A stretch of 63,890 nucleotides of DNA, taken from the NCBI GenBank assembly GCA_020722065.1, contig DYLK01000015.1, positions 1 through 63,890 on the forward strand. Direction: 5' to 3'. Shown in pieces: positions 27,964 to 38,400 of this stretch (positions within the stretch are counted from its first letter, which is position 1; every line of letters begins with the position of its first letter). A model generated the notes under the pieces. The model was not told the DNA's origin and ran no database searches. It saw nothing but the letters and a program-made list of their open reading frames with translations. The position numbers and the translations under genes are program-made. This stretch comes from Melioribacter roseus (GTDB lineage Bacteria > Bacteroidota > Ignavibacteria > Ignavibacteriales > Melioribacteraceae).

Positions 27964-28643
27964 GCTCACTTAGTGAAGTAAATTTTAGTTATTCTCATTA
28001 TCAAAACACTTTGCAGAAATATCTTGATGAAAAATATCAATTCATCAAAATGTCAGATGTTTTGAAAAATCTCGAAAATGAAAATATTTTCATATTACGA
28101 CACGATGTTGATAAATCTGTTAAAAAGGCATTAGATTTGGCAAAAATTGAACATCAACTTGGAATAAAAGCAACTTATTTCTTAAGATTACACAGTAATT
28201 ATTATAATCCATTTGGGTATATTGTCCAAGAATTAGTAAAGCAAATTCGTTCATTTGGACATGAAATTGGATTGCATACTGAATTTTTAGATTTTTCCGA
28301 AATTTTAGGCGAATCCGCTATTTCTACTTTTGAAAAAGAAATTGATGTTTTTCAAACAATTTTTGGAGAAAAACCAAAAACATATTCATTTCACAGAACA
28401 ACTGGTGCAACTGATATTGAAACATTGAAAGAATTTTCTGAAGAAATATTTGAGAAATTTGGAATAATTGGAAGTTATGACCAAAGAATTTCAGAAAATT
28501 TCAAATATCTTTCAGATAGCAGTGGAATTTGGCGGGAAGGTTGTTTTTCGCAACATATTGGCAAATACAGTAGAATGCAGGTTTTAATTCATGCAGAATG
28601 GTGGTTTGATAAAAATATTAACTTAGAAGAATCTTTGGTGTAA
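27960..28643 (+). CDS. Polysaccharide-deacetylase-like (NodB-fold) protein
   Basis: This is a 227-residue protein. I chose the ATG at 27960 because GGAGGG lies just before it and it overlaps the upstream stop; an upstream ATG at 27927 has no such signal. The metal-site motifs of the NodB homology domain are visible as [15 protein letters not shown] (about 37-51, HDVD) and [11 protein letters not shown] (H...H, about 99-109). The later SFHRTTG and a [16 protein letters not shown] segment replace standard motifs, so it may belong to a divergent branch. It probably removes an acetyl group from a sugar. It acts in the cytoplasm, since no signal peptide is seen. Confidence 0.75.
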   Translation: MSSLSEVNFSYSHYQNTLQKYLDEKYQFIKMSDVLKNLENENIFILRHDVDKSVKKALDLAKIEHQLGIKATYFLRLHSNYYNPFGYIVQELVKQIRSFGHEIGLHTEFLDFSEILGESAISTFEKEIDVFQTIFGEKPKTYSFHRTTGATDIETLKEFSEEIFEKFGIIGSYDQRISENFKYLSDSSGIWREGCFSQHIGKYSRMQVLIHAEWWFDKNINLEESLV

Positions 28644-28645
28644 GA

Positions 28646-29545
28646 ATGAATATAAAAATTCAAGATATTTTAGATTTTATTGGAAACAATTTTTCTTTGA
28701 TTGGAAAGATTAACGACCAAACTTTTATCACAAGTACAAAGCCTATTTTGGAAGCATCGGAAATAGATTTAGTTTGGGTAAGTCAGTATTCTGAAAATCA
28801 AATGGAATTGATTCAACAAACGAAATCTAAAGTAATCGTTTGCTCTAAAAATTTAACAATTGAAAATGAAATTGAGAATAAATTGCTAATTTGTGTCGAA
28901 AATCCACGTTTAACTTTTAGTAGAATTATCAATCATTTTTATTTTGAAGAACAGAAATTTCAAATTCATAAATCAGTTGTAATTCACGAAGAAGCTGAAA
29001 TTGATAAAAATGTTTACATAGGACCAAATAGTATTATTGGAAAATGCAAAATTGGAAAAGGAACTGTGATTTACGGAAATTGCACAATTTACGACAATAC
29101 AATAATTGGCGATAATGTAAAAATTCACGCAGGTGCTGTAATTGGTACAGACGGTTTTGGTTACGACAAAAACGAAAATGGAGAATATGAACAATTTCCG
29201 CATATTGGTGGTGTTTTGATTGAAAACGATGTTGAAATTGGAGCAAATACGGCAATAGATCGCGGTTCGTTGGGAAATACAATAATCAGAAAAGGGACAA
29301 AAATTGATAATTTAGTTCACATTGCCCACAATGTTGAAATTGGTAAAAATTCAGTTGTTATTGCTTGTGCCGAAGTTAGCGGAAGTGTGAAAATTGGTGA
29401 AAATTCTTGGATTGGACCTGGTGCAAAAATTTTAGATAGATTAACAATTGGTAAAAATTCATTAATTGGAATTGGTGCTGTTGTAATAAAAAATGTTGAT
29501 GAAAATGCAACGGTTGTTGGAAATCCTGCGAGAAGAATAAAATGA
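28646..29545 (+). CDS. LpxD-like left-handed beta-helix N-acyltransferase
   Basis: This is a 299-residue hexapeptide-repeat transferase. The N-terminal ~95 residues match the uridine-binding domain layout of LpxD. About 110-290 form a left-handed beta-helix of repeated I-G-x-N/G-x-x-I hexapeptides. The catalytic-type His lies in [12 protein letters not shown], with FPHIGGV and [10 protein letters not shown] upstream as in LpxD. It is shorter than LpxD of lipid A synthesis (about 340) and lacks its C-terminal helices. Its place in a glycan operon argues for N-acylation of a nucleotide amino sugar, not lipid A (inference). Confidence 0.82.
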   Translation: MNIKIQDILDFIGNNFSLIGKINDQTFITSTKPILEASEIDLVWVSQYSENQMELIQQTKSKVIVCSKNLTIENEIENKLLICVENPRLTFSRIINHFYFEEQKFQIHKSVVIHEEAEIDKNVYIGPNSIIGKCKIGKGTVIYGNCTIYDNTIIGDNVKIHAGAVIGTDGFGYDKNENGEYEQFPHIGGVLIENDVEIGANTAIDRGSLGNTIIRKGTKIDNLVHIAHNVEIGKNSVVIACAEVSGSVKIGENSWIGPGAKILDRLTIGKNSLIGIGAVVIKNVDENATVVGNPARRIK

Positions 29546-31143
29546 CATTTCAAGAATTGCTTACTGAAATTGAAAATGGGAAATCATTAAATCAAAATGA
29601 TATTTTGCCATTTTTACTTGCAGAAAAGAAAAAAGAAAGAGTTGATATAAATCTTTTGATTGCAAATTCACTATTAAATTCCAAAAACGAATCCAATAAG
29701 CAATTGGCTTTTTCATTTGCTGAAAGAGCGTGGGAATTATCAAATTTTTCGCAAACATATTTTGATTTTTATCTGTTAGTCTGCAAGATGTTTCGGAAGT
29801 CAGAAAGTGCCAAAATTGCTCTTAAAAAAATGGGTTTAATAAAAGCAAAAGGGAATGACATTGCTTCAGCCATCGATTTTTTCAATCAGTGGCAGTATGT
29901 CTTTGCAGAAGTTGAGCTTCTTGATAGTTATGAATATGATTACGAAATTGTTGATAAAATTTCAGAATTAGCACAAAATCATAGAATTGATTGTAAATCT
30001 CAACAAAATGAGAAAAAGCGATTAATGTTCATTGTCCCAGGAATAACTCAAATTAACAATGTTGTTACAAAAGAAAATAAACATATTATTCAAAATATCG
30101 ACAAATCGAAATTTGAAATTTTCGTTGTGATTATTGAAAAGGAAGAAAATGTTTATAATTCAAGACAAGGAAAAGCACACGTTGATTTTTTTAAGCAAAA
30201 TGGAGCAACTGTTTTTATAGCCGAAAATGATGATAACTATATTGATTCATTAATTCGTTTGGCAAACAAAATGGGAAAGTTTAGTCCAGATTTAATTATT
30301 GGTAGTGAAATATTATCAAATTTTTATTACTACTTTTTTGCGATGCTATTCCCAATATCAATTCCAAAATTAGCAATAAGTTATAGTTTACCAGCTTTAA
30401 GTGTTCCACATAATTTCAGTTTTGCTATAGTTTCAATGTTTCATCCATTAATAGAAACTCCTATTGATGCAATTTATGTTGACATGGAAACTTATTTACC
30501 AAAAATTGAAGAAATTGAGATAATCAACAAAACTGATTTAGAAATTCCAGAAAACTCAACGATAATTGTAAGCAGTGGAAGATATAACAAATATCAGCAC
30601 AAAATATTTTGGGATTTTGTTAAGAAAATTCTTGAGGAAAACCAAAACACTTATTTTTTATTAGTTGGTCCACATGAAAAACTGCTTCCAGAAAAAAATA
30701 ATCTACCATTAAATATTAGAGAGAAGGTTATTTTAAGTGGTTGGGTTGAAAATCCACATAAATATTTGGCTTTGGGTGATATTTATCTTGATACTTTTCC
30801 ACAAGGTGGCGGATTAACAATAAAAGAATCTTTAGCTTTGGGAATCCCCGTTGTTTCGTTTCAGCATAATTTTTTTCAAAGATATAATCCACTTGATGTT
30901 TCAATTGGAAATGACTTTATTTTAAATAAAGATTTACTTGTTCCAAGAGGTGATTTTAATAAATTCTACCAAATTGTTACGATGTTAATTCAAAATCCAG
31001 AATTAAGAAGGAAAATCGGAAAAATGGAAAGTATAAATATTCACCAGCAATCAGGAAATCCATCAAGAATGGTAAAAAAATATGAAGATGTTTTTAATCA
31101 ATTAATTGACAATAGTGAGAAACAAAGTGGAAACAGAAAGTAA
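29542..31143 (+). CDS. OGT-like (GT-B fold) glycosyltransferase
   Basis: This is a 533-residue protein. The first ~150 residues are helical and may be degenerate TPRs ([26 protein letters not shown]). From about 160 a GT-B fold begins ([23 protein letters not shown]). The donor-site segment at about 411-440, [28 protein letters not shown], resembles the conserved stretch of O-GlcNAc transferases and HMW1C-like enzymes (GT41). A classical GT4 is the alternative. A GT41-like enzyme would point to protein glycosylation. It overlaps the LpxD-like gene by 4 bp. Confidence 0.72.
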   Translation: MTFQELLTEIENGKSLNQNDILPFLLAEKKKERVDINLLIANSLLNSKNESNKQLAFSFAERAWELSNFSQTYFDFYLLVCKMFRKSESAKIALKKMGLIKAKGNDIASAIDFFNQWQYVFAEVELLDSYEYDYEIVDKISELAQNHRIDCKSQQNEKKRLMFIVPGITQINNVVTKENKHIIQNIDKSKFEIFVVIIEKEENVYNSRQGKAHVDFFKQNGATVFIAENDDNYIDSLIRLANKMGKFSPDLIIGSEILSNFYYYFFAMLFPISIPKLAISYSLPALSVPHNFSFAIVSMFHPLIETPIDAIYVDMETYLPKIEEIEIINKTDLEIPENSTIIVSSGRYNKYQHKIFWDFVKKILEENQNTYFLLVGPHEKLLPEKNNLPLNIREKVILSGWVENPHKYLALGDIYLDTFPQGGGLTIKESLALGIPVVSFQHNFFQRYNPLDVSIGNDFILNKDLLVPRGDFNKFYQIVTMLIQNPELRRKIGKMESINIHQQSGNPSRMVKKYEDVFNQLIDNSEKQSGNRK

Positions 31144-34100
31144 CATCTTCTTCTCAATATTAATTCCGACTTATAATCAAGCGAAATATTTGCCAATTGC
31201 GTTGGATTCAGTCTTAAACCAAACTTATCAGAATTGGGAAGCAATTGTTGTAAATGATGGTAGTACTGACAACACAATTTCAGTGATGGAACAATATGCA
31301 GCAAAAGATTCAAGAATTAAAATTTATTCCAAACTAAATGGCGGAACAGGTTCAGCTTTGAATGAATGCTTGAAACATTCCAGCGGAAATTGGATTTGTT
31401 GGCTTTCCTCTGATGATTTATTTGATAAAGACAAATTGAAAAATCATTATAATGAAATTCAAAAAGCACCTAATATTAAATTCTTTTATTCTCATTATTA
31501 TGTACTTGATGATAGTAAACAGGTTATTTATGCTCCTGATTATTCTGCACAAACTAGATTTTATATATCGCCTTATCAAATGCTTGGATTTTTTGATGGA
31601 AATTACATTAACGGATTAAGTATTGCTATTCACAAATCAGTTTTTGAAGAAGTTGGTGTTTTTAACGAAAATATTCGGTATGCACAAGATTACGATATGT
31701 GGTTGCGAATTGTGGCAAAATACGAAGCTCGTTATATTGATTTTAGAACAATAATTACACGAGTTTATCCCGATCAAATAACAACCGCTCATCCAGAATG
31801 GGGAATTCTTGATTCAACTCGAGCGGCAATCGATTTTATCAACAATTACAAATTCGCTGATTATTTCCCAAGATTACCATTAAATAGATTAGATAACATT
31901 ATTTATGCTATTGAACAAACAATTTATCTTTCTTTAAACAAAGAAATTTTTCTTTATAAAGGGCATTTTTTCCCTGCATTATTAGAAAGATTGCACGAAT
32001 GGTTATTTTGGGATTGTCCAAAAGGGTTTCGTTCTGAAATTCAAGGTAGAATTAACATAATTCTTGATAAAATAACAGAATTAAAACTCGCAGAAAATTT
32101 GCCGCAAATAATTAAAAATGCTCTTCAAAATCTTAGAAATGCAACAATTGTTGAGTATAATTACAAAAAACACAACTTTTTTGATGAAATTATTGAAGCA
32201 AACAAAAATGGCAAAAACAAAGAAATTATCGATTTATATATTCGGAAAACAAATCCCAAAAAAATAGTTGATTTTAATATTTCGGAATATTTACCAAAAA
32301 TTCAATTCCCAGAAATTAAATTAAATGGAACAGAAGCTAAAGTTGAATTTTCAAAACTTATTTTTGATGAATCAACCGTCAGAATTCAATTTCTAATTTC
32401 ATCTGAAAATAATAAAAATTATAAAATAGAAAAAGAAGTTGATATTTCTGAAAAATTTACATCTTTTAATTTTGATGATCCCATAACAAAGCAACCAAAA
32501 TTTATTTCTGCAAAAACAATTCTAAATCAATTTACAAACAATTATTCGTTTGAAGACGCTTTCGAGTTTGTCTCAAAAATTGTAAATAATGGTCAAAAAC
32601 CAACTATTGCTTTTTCAATATTGGATTCTGAAATAAAAGGTGGAGGAACAATAGTTATTTATAATTTTGCTAACTGGCTTCACCAGAAAGGTTTTGAAGT
32701 AACCATTTATTCAAATAAATCAAAACCAAATTGGGTTGAATTGAATGTGAATTTTGTTGAAATTGAAGATAGTATTAAACGATATTCAGAAATAAAAGAA
32801 AATATTCTGTTTATTTATTCAATATCTGAAGTCCCGATTTTGACTCGGTTTTTGAAAAAATCAAACATTCTACTTTTTCACATTTGTCAAGGAGTTGAAA
32901 CCCATCATTTTGGACAAACAATTCAAGAACTTCTTTCCGAGAAATGGTATTTCGATTTATTGCACGCTGTACAGGTTGGACGAATTACTATTTCCAACTC
33001 GCTAAATAATTATTTTTTAGATAGATTTGGGCAGAAAACAATTCAAATTACAAACGGAATTAGCCATAAATATATCGAAAGAGAAATCAAACCTAAGAAT
33101 TTTAAAGAGAAAAAAATCAACATACTTTTTGTCGGAAATCCAAACTTTATCTTAAAAAACTTTTTAACAATAATTAAGTCGTTAGCTCTACTAAATGAAA
33201 AGTATGCTAAATATGAATTTTTACTAACAATTATTGATGGAAGTTTTAATGGCTTAAAAACATCGGAACAAATTCAAGGAATTCAAATAAATTATTTTTC
33301 TTGTCCGACAATTGAATGTATGATTAACCAATATCAAAAATCACACATTTATATAAATAGTTCAGTTTATGAAGGTTTTGGCTTGCCAACTCTTGAAGCA
33401 ATGGCTTGCGGAACTCCAGTAATCCAAGCAAATAATAGTGGTTTGGATGGAATTGTTGAAGATAATGAAAATTGTTTGATGTTCAATCCAATGGACGAAG
33501 TAGAACTTTCTGATAAAATTTTTGAGATAATTAATAATGCCGAACTACGAAATAAATTAATAGAAAACGGGAAAAAAACGGCTGTTAAATATAGTTTAAT
33601 CGCTCAAAGAATAGATTTTGATCGGAAAATTGATGGTTTGATAAATGCTTTAAAAAATTTCAAGAAAAAGCCAATTCTTGATTCAGTTAATTTTAACATC
33701 CTTCTTGAAATCAAACAAAAAACAAATAAATCTCAAAAAGAAAAAATTGATATAATTTTTCTTACACACAACCGATTAAACTATTTTGTTCAAACAATCG
33801 AGGCTCTAATCCAAAACACACGATTTCCCTATCGGATTATTGTTGTTGATAATAAAAGTGATGATGAATTTCGAGAATTCTTAAAATCAACATCACAACT
33901 TTTTGACAAGATTATTTTACTTGATGAAAATCAATGGACAAAATCTTTCCAAATTGGAATAAATCAATCCGAAGGACAATATTTTGTAGTTTCCGACCCC
34001 GATATTCTTGTTCCCAATTTAGAAGGTAAATGCTGGTTGGAAAGACTTTATGATTTGCACTTGCAAAATCCAGAAATGGGATTAATTGCTTTAAATCTTG

Positions 34101-36286
34101 ATTCATCAAACAAACCCGAAAAAATGGAAGATGTTTATCTTGGAAAGAAAGAAAATTATAATGATGAAATAATTCTTTCGAATGTTGGCACAGTTATGCA
34201 AATGATTAACCGCAAATATTTCAATTTTAATTATATAACTGATTGGGAAACTTGCGAACGAATTAGGCGAAATGGCGGAAAAGTTGGTTTTGCTAAGAAT
34301 ATTATTGCTTACCATCTTGGTTGGAACGAAGATAACGATTATCCTGAATATCTTGTTGATAAATATAATTTTTTCAAGCAAAATTATAAAGTAGAGACTT
34401 ATAAACTTTACACAACAAAAAAGGAACTGATTGATAAAATGGAAAAAAATGAAACAAACACATACTATTCAAATTCTCGCCCTGAAGTTCAAAAATTAGT
34501 TAGTAATTCTTCTAAAAAAATTCTTGATGTTGGCTGTGCCGAAGGAATAATGGCGTCAGAATTAAAATTACGTAACCAAGCAGAAGTTTGGGGAATTGAG
34601 ATTGAAAAAGAAATAGCAGAAAGAGCAAAAACGAAAATTGACAAAGTTCTGGTCGGTTCAGTTGAATCGCAAATTGAAAATTTACCAGACAATTTTTTCA
34701 ATTCAATTATTTTTGCTGATGTTCTTGAACATTTAGTTCACCCAGACGAAGTTTTAAAATCAGTAAAATCCAAATTAGTGAATGATGGCGAAATTATTAT
34801 TAGCATACCAAATGTTCGACATTGGACAGTTATTTTTTCTCTTTTACAAGGAACATTTAATTACGAAGAGTTAGGTGTTTTCGATAAAACACATTTACGG
34901 TTTTTTACACTTGAAACAGCAACGAAAATGATAATTGATGCTGGTTTTGATATTATAGATATTAATGTTACAAAAATACAAGTAATAACATTTCCAGAAA
35001 CTCTTATAACCGAATTAACAAAATTTGGGTTGAAAATAAATGACCTAAACGAAAGAATGAATCATTATCAATATTTAATCAAAGTGAAAAAACAATCTAA
35101 CAAACAAAAAGTATCGATCATTATTCCCGTTTATAACCAGATTAAATATACACTTGAGACAATTCGTTCAATTTATCAATTTACAAAAGAAGATTTTGAA
35201 CTAATCTTGGTTGATAATGCAAGCGAAAAGGAAACACAAGTTCAACTCGAAAAAATATCAACCGAATATCAAAATGTAAAAATCATCAGAAATGATATTA
35301 ATTACGGTTTCCCTTCGGCAATTAATATTGGAATTAAAAACTCCGTAGGGAAATATATCGTTGTTATGAACAATGATGTTGTTGTAACTGAAAATTGGTT
35401 AACAAAAATGTTGGCAATTGCTGAATCTAAAGATGAAATTGGAATTGTTGGACCTATTTCAAACCACGTAAGTGGAGTTCAAATTGACAAAAACACAAAA
35501 TACAATTCAATTGAAGAAATGCACAAATACGCTCAAACTATTTCTGAATTGAACAAAAATTCAACGCTTGAATTCCCGAGAGTAGTATTTTTTTGTACGT
35601 TAATAAAAAGATCAGTATTAGATAAAATTGGTGGTTTAGACGAAAGATTTTATCCTGGTAATTTCGAAGATGATGATTTTTGTTTACGAGCACAAATTGC
35701 TGGTTTCAAAAGTGTAATTGCACGAGATGTTTTCATTCATCACTTCGGATCAAAGAGTTTTACCGCTGACGGTAATGAAAAGTATGCAAAACTGCTTGAA
35801 ACCAACAAACGAAAATTTATAGAAAAATGGGGCAGTACTCCCGATGAGATTTGGTTAGAAAATAAATCAATTATTAGGTCAGATTTCTATTCTCCTATTT
35901 TTTCTGATTTCGAGAGAAATTTTATGATAGGAAATCAATTAATTCAGAAACTTGAATTTTCAAAGGCGCTACCATTTTTTGAAAAATCGATAGAATTTTT
36001 TAATCCGCACATTGGAATTTCATTACAGAAAATTGTTGAAATTACTGCCAAAATAGCTTCAGAAGAAAAACAATTTGAAAAAAGTCTAAAATTAATAGAA
36101 GATTTTTTGAAAAAAGAGCCAAAATCAGTTCAAATGTTGGTGCTTGCTGGTGAAATTTGTGAGAAAAAAGATGATTATAATCAAGCAGTTTTGTATTATA
36201 AAAAAGCCGAAAATTTAGAAAAAAGTGATTTAATAAAATCACGATTAAAAAATATTTATAAGAAAATTTCGCAGGAGGAAAAATGA
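31127..36286 (+). CDS. Giant multi-domain glycosyltransferase: GT2-GT4-GT2-methyltransferase-GT2-TPR
   Basis: This protein has about 1719 residues (1726 from the TTG at 31106, the numbering used here). Domains in order: GT2 about 15-245 (SILIPTYNQ, D51-G-S, SSDD about 101-104); a helical/linker region; GT4 about 500-850 (EGFGLPTLE, E756 and E764); GT2 about 880-1100 (IFLTHNR, SDPD at 963-966); class I SAM methyltransferase about 1120-1300 (ILDVGCAEG at 1139-1147, ADVLEHLVHPDEVL); GT2 about 1335-1600 (SIIIPVYNQ, MNNDVVV, FEDDDFCLRAQ); TPR-like helices about 1610-1726. It probably builds several linkages of one glycan and methylates it, possibly as a cap. No ATG is available, so the start is GTG 31127 or TTG 31106, both overlapping the upstream gene. 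Confidence 0.85.
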   Translation: METESNIFFSILIPTYNQAKYLPIALDSVLNQTYQNWEAIVVNDGSTDNTISVMEQYAAKDSRIKIYSKLNGGTGSALNECLKHSSGNWICWLSSDDLFDKDKLKNHYNEIQKAPNIKFFYSHYYVLDDSKQVIYAPDYSAQTRFYISPYQMLGFFDGNYINGLSIAIHKSVFEEVGVFNENIRYAQDYDMWLRIVAKYEARYIDFRTIITRVYPDQITTAHPEWGILDSTRAAIDFINNYKFADYFPRLPLNRLDNIIYAIEQTIYLSLNKEIFLYKGHFFPALLERLHEWLFWDCPKGFRSEIQGRINIILDKITELKLAENLPQIIKNALQNLRNATIVEYNYKKHNFFDEIIEANKNGKNKEIIDLYIRKTNPKKIVDFNISEYLPKIQFPEIKLNGTEAKVEFSKLIFDESTVRIQFLISSENNKNYKIEKEVDISEKFTSFNFDDPITKQPKFISAKTILNQFTNNYSFEDAFEFVSKIVNNGQKPTIAFSILDSEIKGGGTIVIYNFANWLHQKGFEVTIYSNKSKPNWVELNVNFVEIEDSIKRYSEIKENILFIYSISEVPILTRFLKKSNILLFHICQGVETHHFGQTIQELLSEKWYFDLLHAVQVGRITISNSLNNYFLDRFGQKTIQITNGISHKYIEREIKPKNFKEKKINILFVGNPNFILKNFLTIIKSLALLNEKYAKYEFLLTIIDGSFNGLKTSEQIQGIQINYFSCPTIECMINQYQKSHIYINSSVYEGFGLPTLEAMACGTPVIQANNSGLDGIVEDNENCLMFNPMDEVELSDKIFEIINNAELRNKLIENGKKTAVKYSLIAQRIDFDRKIDGLINALKNFKKKPILDSVNFNILLEIKQKTNKSQKEKIDIIFLTHNRLNYFVQTIEALIQNTRFPYRIIVVDNKSDDEFREFLKSTSQLFDKIILLDENQWTKSFQIGINQSEGQYFVVSDPDILVPNLEGKCWLERLYDLHLQNPEMGLIALNLDSSNKPEKMEDVYLGKKENYNDEIILSNVGTVMQMINRKYFNFNYITDWETCERIRRNGGKVGFAKNIIAYHLGWNEDNDYPEYLVDKYNFFKQNYKVETYKLYTTKKELIDKMEKNETNTYYSNSRPEVQKLVSNSSKKILDVGCAEGIMASELKLRNQAEVWGIEIEKEIAERAKTKIDKVLVGSVESQIENLPDNFFNSIIFADVLEHLVHPDEVLKSVKSKLVNDGEIIISIPNVRHWTVIFSLLQGTFNYEELGVFDKTHLRFFTLETATKMIIDAGFDIIDINVTKIQVITFPETLITELTKFGLKINDLNERMNHYQYLIKVKKQSNKQKVSIIIPVYNQIKYTLETIRSIYQFTKEDFELILVDNASEKETQVQLEKISTEYQNVKIIRNDINYGFPSAINIGIKNSVGKYIVVMNNDVVVTENWLTKMLAIAESKDEIGIVGPISNHVSGVQIDKNTKYNSIEEMHKYAQTISELNKNSTLEFPRVVFFCTLIKRSVLDKIGGLDERFYPGNFEDDDFCLRAQIAGFKSVIARDVFIHHFGSKSFTADGNEKYAKLLETNKRKFIEKWGSTPDEIWLENKSIIRSDFYSPIFSDFERNFMIGNQLIQKLEFSKALPFFEKSIEFFNPHIGISLQKIVEITAKIASEEKQFEKSLKLIEDFLKKEPKSVQMLVLAGEICEKKDDYNQAVLYYKKAENLEKSDLIKSRLKNIYKKISQEEK

Positions 36287-38400
36287 GTTCGTTTATTGAA
36301 CTATTTAACCAAGCTCGTATGTTGATGTTAGAAAAAAAATATGCTGAAGCACAAAATGTATTAACAAAAGCTGAAGAAGTTTTTAATGAAAATGAAACCA
36401 AAATCAGTTCAGAAGATATTTATATTCTCCGTGGAAGCATAGCTTTTGAACAAGAAGACTACGAATTTGCACAGGAATCTTTTGAAAAAGCTTTGAAAAA
36501 GAATAAAGAATCAGTCGCAGCTTGTTTGGGACTTGGTAATGTTTTTTATAAAGTTGGATTAATAGAAGAAGCAAAAACAATGCTTGAATGGGCTGTAAAA
36601 AATGACAACACAAATCCAACAGCAAATTCCTCATTAGCCAAAATCAACAAACTGCTTGGTTATCCAGAATCTCATAATTCCCTTTTTGAAGAAGAAGTTG
36701 AAGAAGAGGAATCATTATCTGAATCTTTTCAACAAGAATTTAATGAAGCTTATAATCTTTTCTTAAATAATAAGTATTCAGAAGCGTTAGAAAAATTAGA
36801 CAAGCTAAATTCAAAATACAACGAAGAAATCTACCTTCTTCGAGGAAACATTTATCTTGCAGATGAAGATATTGAACGAGCAAAAGAAATTTTCGAACAA
36901 ATCCTTGAAGAAAACCCAAATTCAACTTCAGCTTATGTTGGCTTAGGTGAGTATTTCTATAAAAAAGGCTTAAAACAAGATGCAAAAGTTATGTATGAAC
37001 AAGCACTTGTAACTTCGCCAAAAGATGAATACGCTCTTGTCGGATTAGCTAGAGTGAATCAAGATTTGGGATTATCTCCAATTCACAATCTTGCTAATTT
37101 CTTTTCTAATACTGAAATTGGCAGTGAAGTAAATGAAAAAATGGAAAAAGCGTTCGCATTGTTTTCTGAAAAGAAATTCGGCGAATCGTTAGTAATTTTA
37201 CAAAATTTAGACGACCAAATTTCGGCAATTGAAGATAGAGATTTGGATGAAGTTTTATCGAGAATCAAAAATCTTAAAGGTTTTGATTATCTTTCAATGG
37301 GGAAAATAGAGTCAGCAAAAGTGGAATTCGAATCTTCTCTTCAACTAAATTCAGATAGTTCGCAAGCTTGCGCTGGTTTGGGCGAAGTTTTTTATCTTCA
37401 AGGAAATGACAAAGAAGCAAAAATTATGTTCGAATGGGGCGTTAAGAATAATCGAAAGAATATTTTTGCTGTTGCTGGTTTGGCAAAAGTCAACAAATCG
37501 CTCAATTTACCCGCTGATCACAACACAATTCTGATTGGTGTGGATTTTGATTTAAGCGAAGAATTTGATTCCCTTATAACTCAAGCTTACGAGCGTTTTG
37601 CAGTAAAAGCTTATCTCGATTCAATAAAATTATTGGAAAAAGTAAAATTATTGTTTGATGAAGAAAATCTTACTTTTGAAGGCAAGAAATCGCTCGGTGG
37701 AATTTATAATTTTATCGGTTATTGCCATTTGGGACTTGGAAATATTGCCGAAGCACAATCGCAATTTGAAAACGCTTTGATGTTAAACCCAGATTCTTCA
37801 CAAGCTTGCGCTGGTTTGGGCGAAGTGTTTTATCTTCTCGAACAAGATGAAAATTCAAAAATTATGTATGAATGGGCAGTTAGAAATGAACCAAAAAATA
37901 AAATTGCAATTGCTGGACTTGACAAGGTTAATAAAATTCTTGGCGTGGACGAACAACTAATTAAAACTTATGCAAAACGAATTGAAGATTTAATAAATGA
38001 TGCTTATAAAGATTTTGAAAATAAAGATTATGAATCTTCAATAATAAAAATAGATGAAACCGAACAATTAGTTCAAGATAATTTTTCTGAAGAGGAAAAA
38101 GAATTCACGATCTCAAGTTTGAATAACTTCAAAGGATTTAACCTTTTGGCTCTTTCAAGAATAAATGATGCTAAAAAATGCTTCGAAATCGCACTCGAAA
38201 ACAATCCAAATTCTTCGCAAGCTTGTGCAGGTTTGGGCGAAGTTTTGTTCCTTGAAGGAAAAGATGAAGAAGCAAAAAAAATGTATGAATGGGCAGTGAA
38301 AAACAATCCGAACAATAATTATGCAAAAAGTGGTTTGGCAAAAGTCAATAGAGTTTTAGGTAAACCAGAAAATGATAATTCGTTATTTGATAAAAAATGA
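36283..38400 (+). CDS. Tetratricopeptide-repeat protein with five long repeats
   Basis: This is a 705-residue protein made almost entirely of TPR helices with no catalytic domain. Five units of about 120-150 residues each end in a block like SSQACAGLGEVFYLxGxDxEAKxMYEWAVKN followed by a GLAKVNKxLG helix. Within the gene, about 36 bases at 37363-37398 and 37801-37836 are nearly identical, which points to recent duplication or gene conversion. It is most likely a scaffold that holds the glycosyltransferases or the acceptor. AGGAGG precedes the start, which overlaps the stop of the giant gene by 4 bp. Confidence 0.85.
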   Translation: MSSFIELFNQARMLMLEKKYAEAQNVLTKAEEVFNENETKISSEDIYILRGSIAFEQEDYEFAQESFEKALKKNKESVAACLGLGNVFYKVGLIEEAKTMLEWAVKNDNTNPTANSSLAKINKLLGYPESHNSLFEEEVEEEESLSESFQQEFNEAYNLFLNNKYSEALEKLDKLNSKYNEEIYLLRGNIYLADEDIERAKEIFEQILEENPNSTSAYVGLGEYFYKKGLKQDAKVMYEQALVTSPKDEYALVGLARVNQDLGLSPIHNLANFFSNTEIGSEVNEKMEKAFALFSEKKFGESLVILQNLDDQISAIEDRDLDEVLSRIKNLKGFDYLSMGKIESAKVEFESSLQLNSDSSQACAGLGEVFYLQGNDKEAKIMFEWGVKNNRKNIFAVAGLAKVNKSLNLPADHNTILIGVDFDLSEEFDSLITQAYERFAVKAYLDSIKLLEKVKLLFDEENLTFEGKKSLGGIYNFIGYCHLGLGNIAEAQSQFENALMLNPDSSQACAGLGEVFYLLEQDENSKIMYEWAVRNEPKNKIAIAGLDKVNKILGVDEQLIKTYAKRIEDLINDAYKDFENKDYESSIIKIDETEQLVQDNFSEEEKEFTISSLNNFKGFNLLALSRINDAKKCFEIALENNPNSSQACAGLGEVLFLEGKDEEAKKMYEWAVKNNPNNNYAKSGLAKVNRVLGKPENDNSLFDKK

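Noticed and set aside
37351-38250. Repeated DNA in the TPR gene as a CRISPR or tandem-repeat array
   Set aside because: The repeats stay in frame, are spaced by about 420-440 bases of coding sequence, and match TPR unit boundaries.
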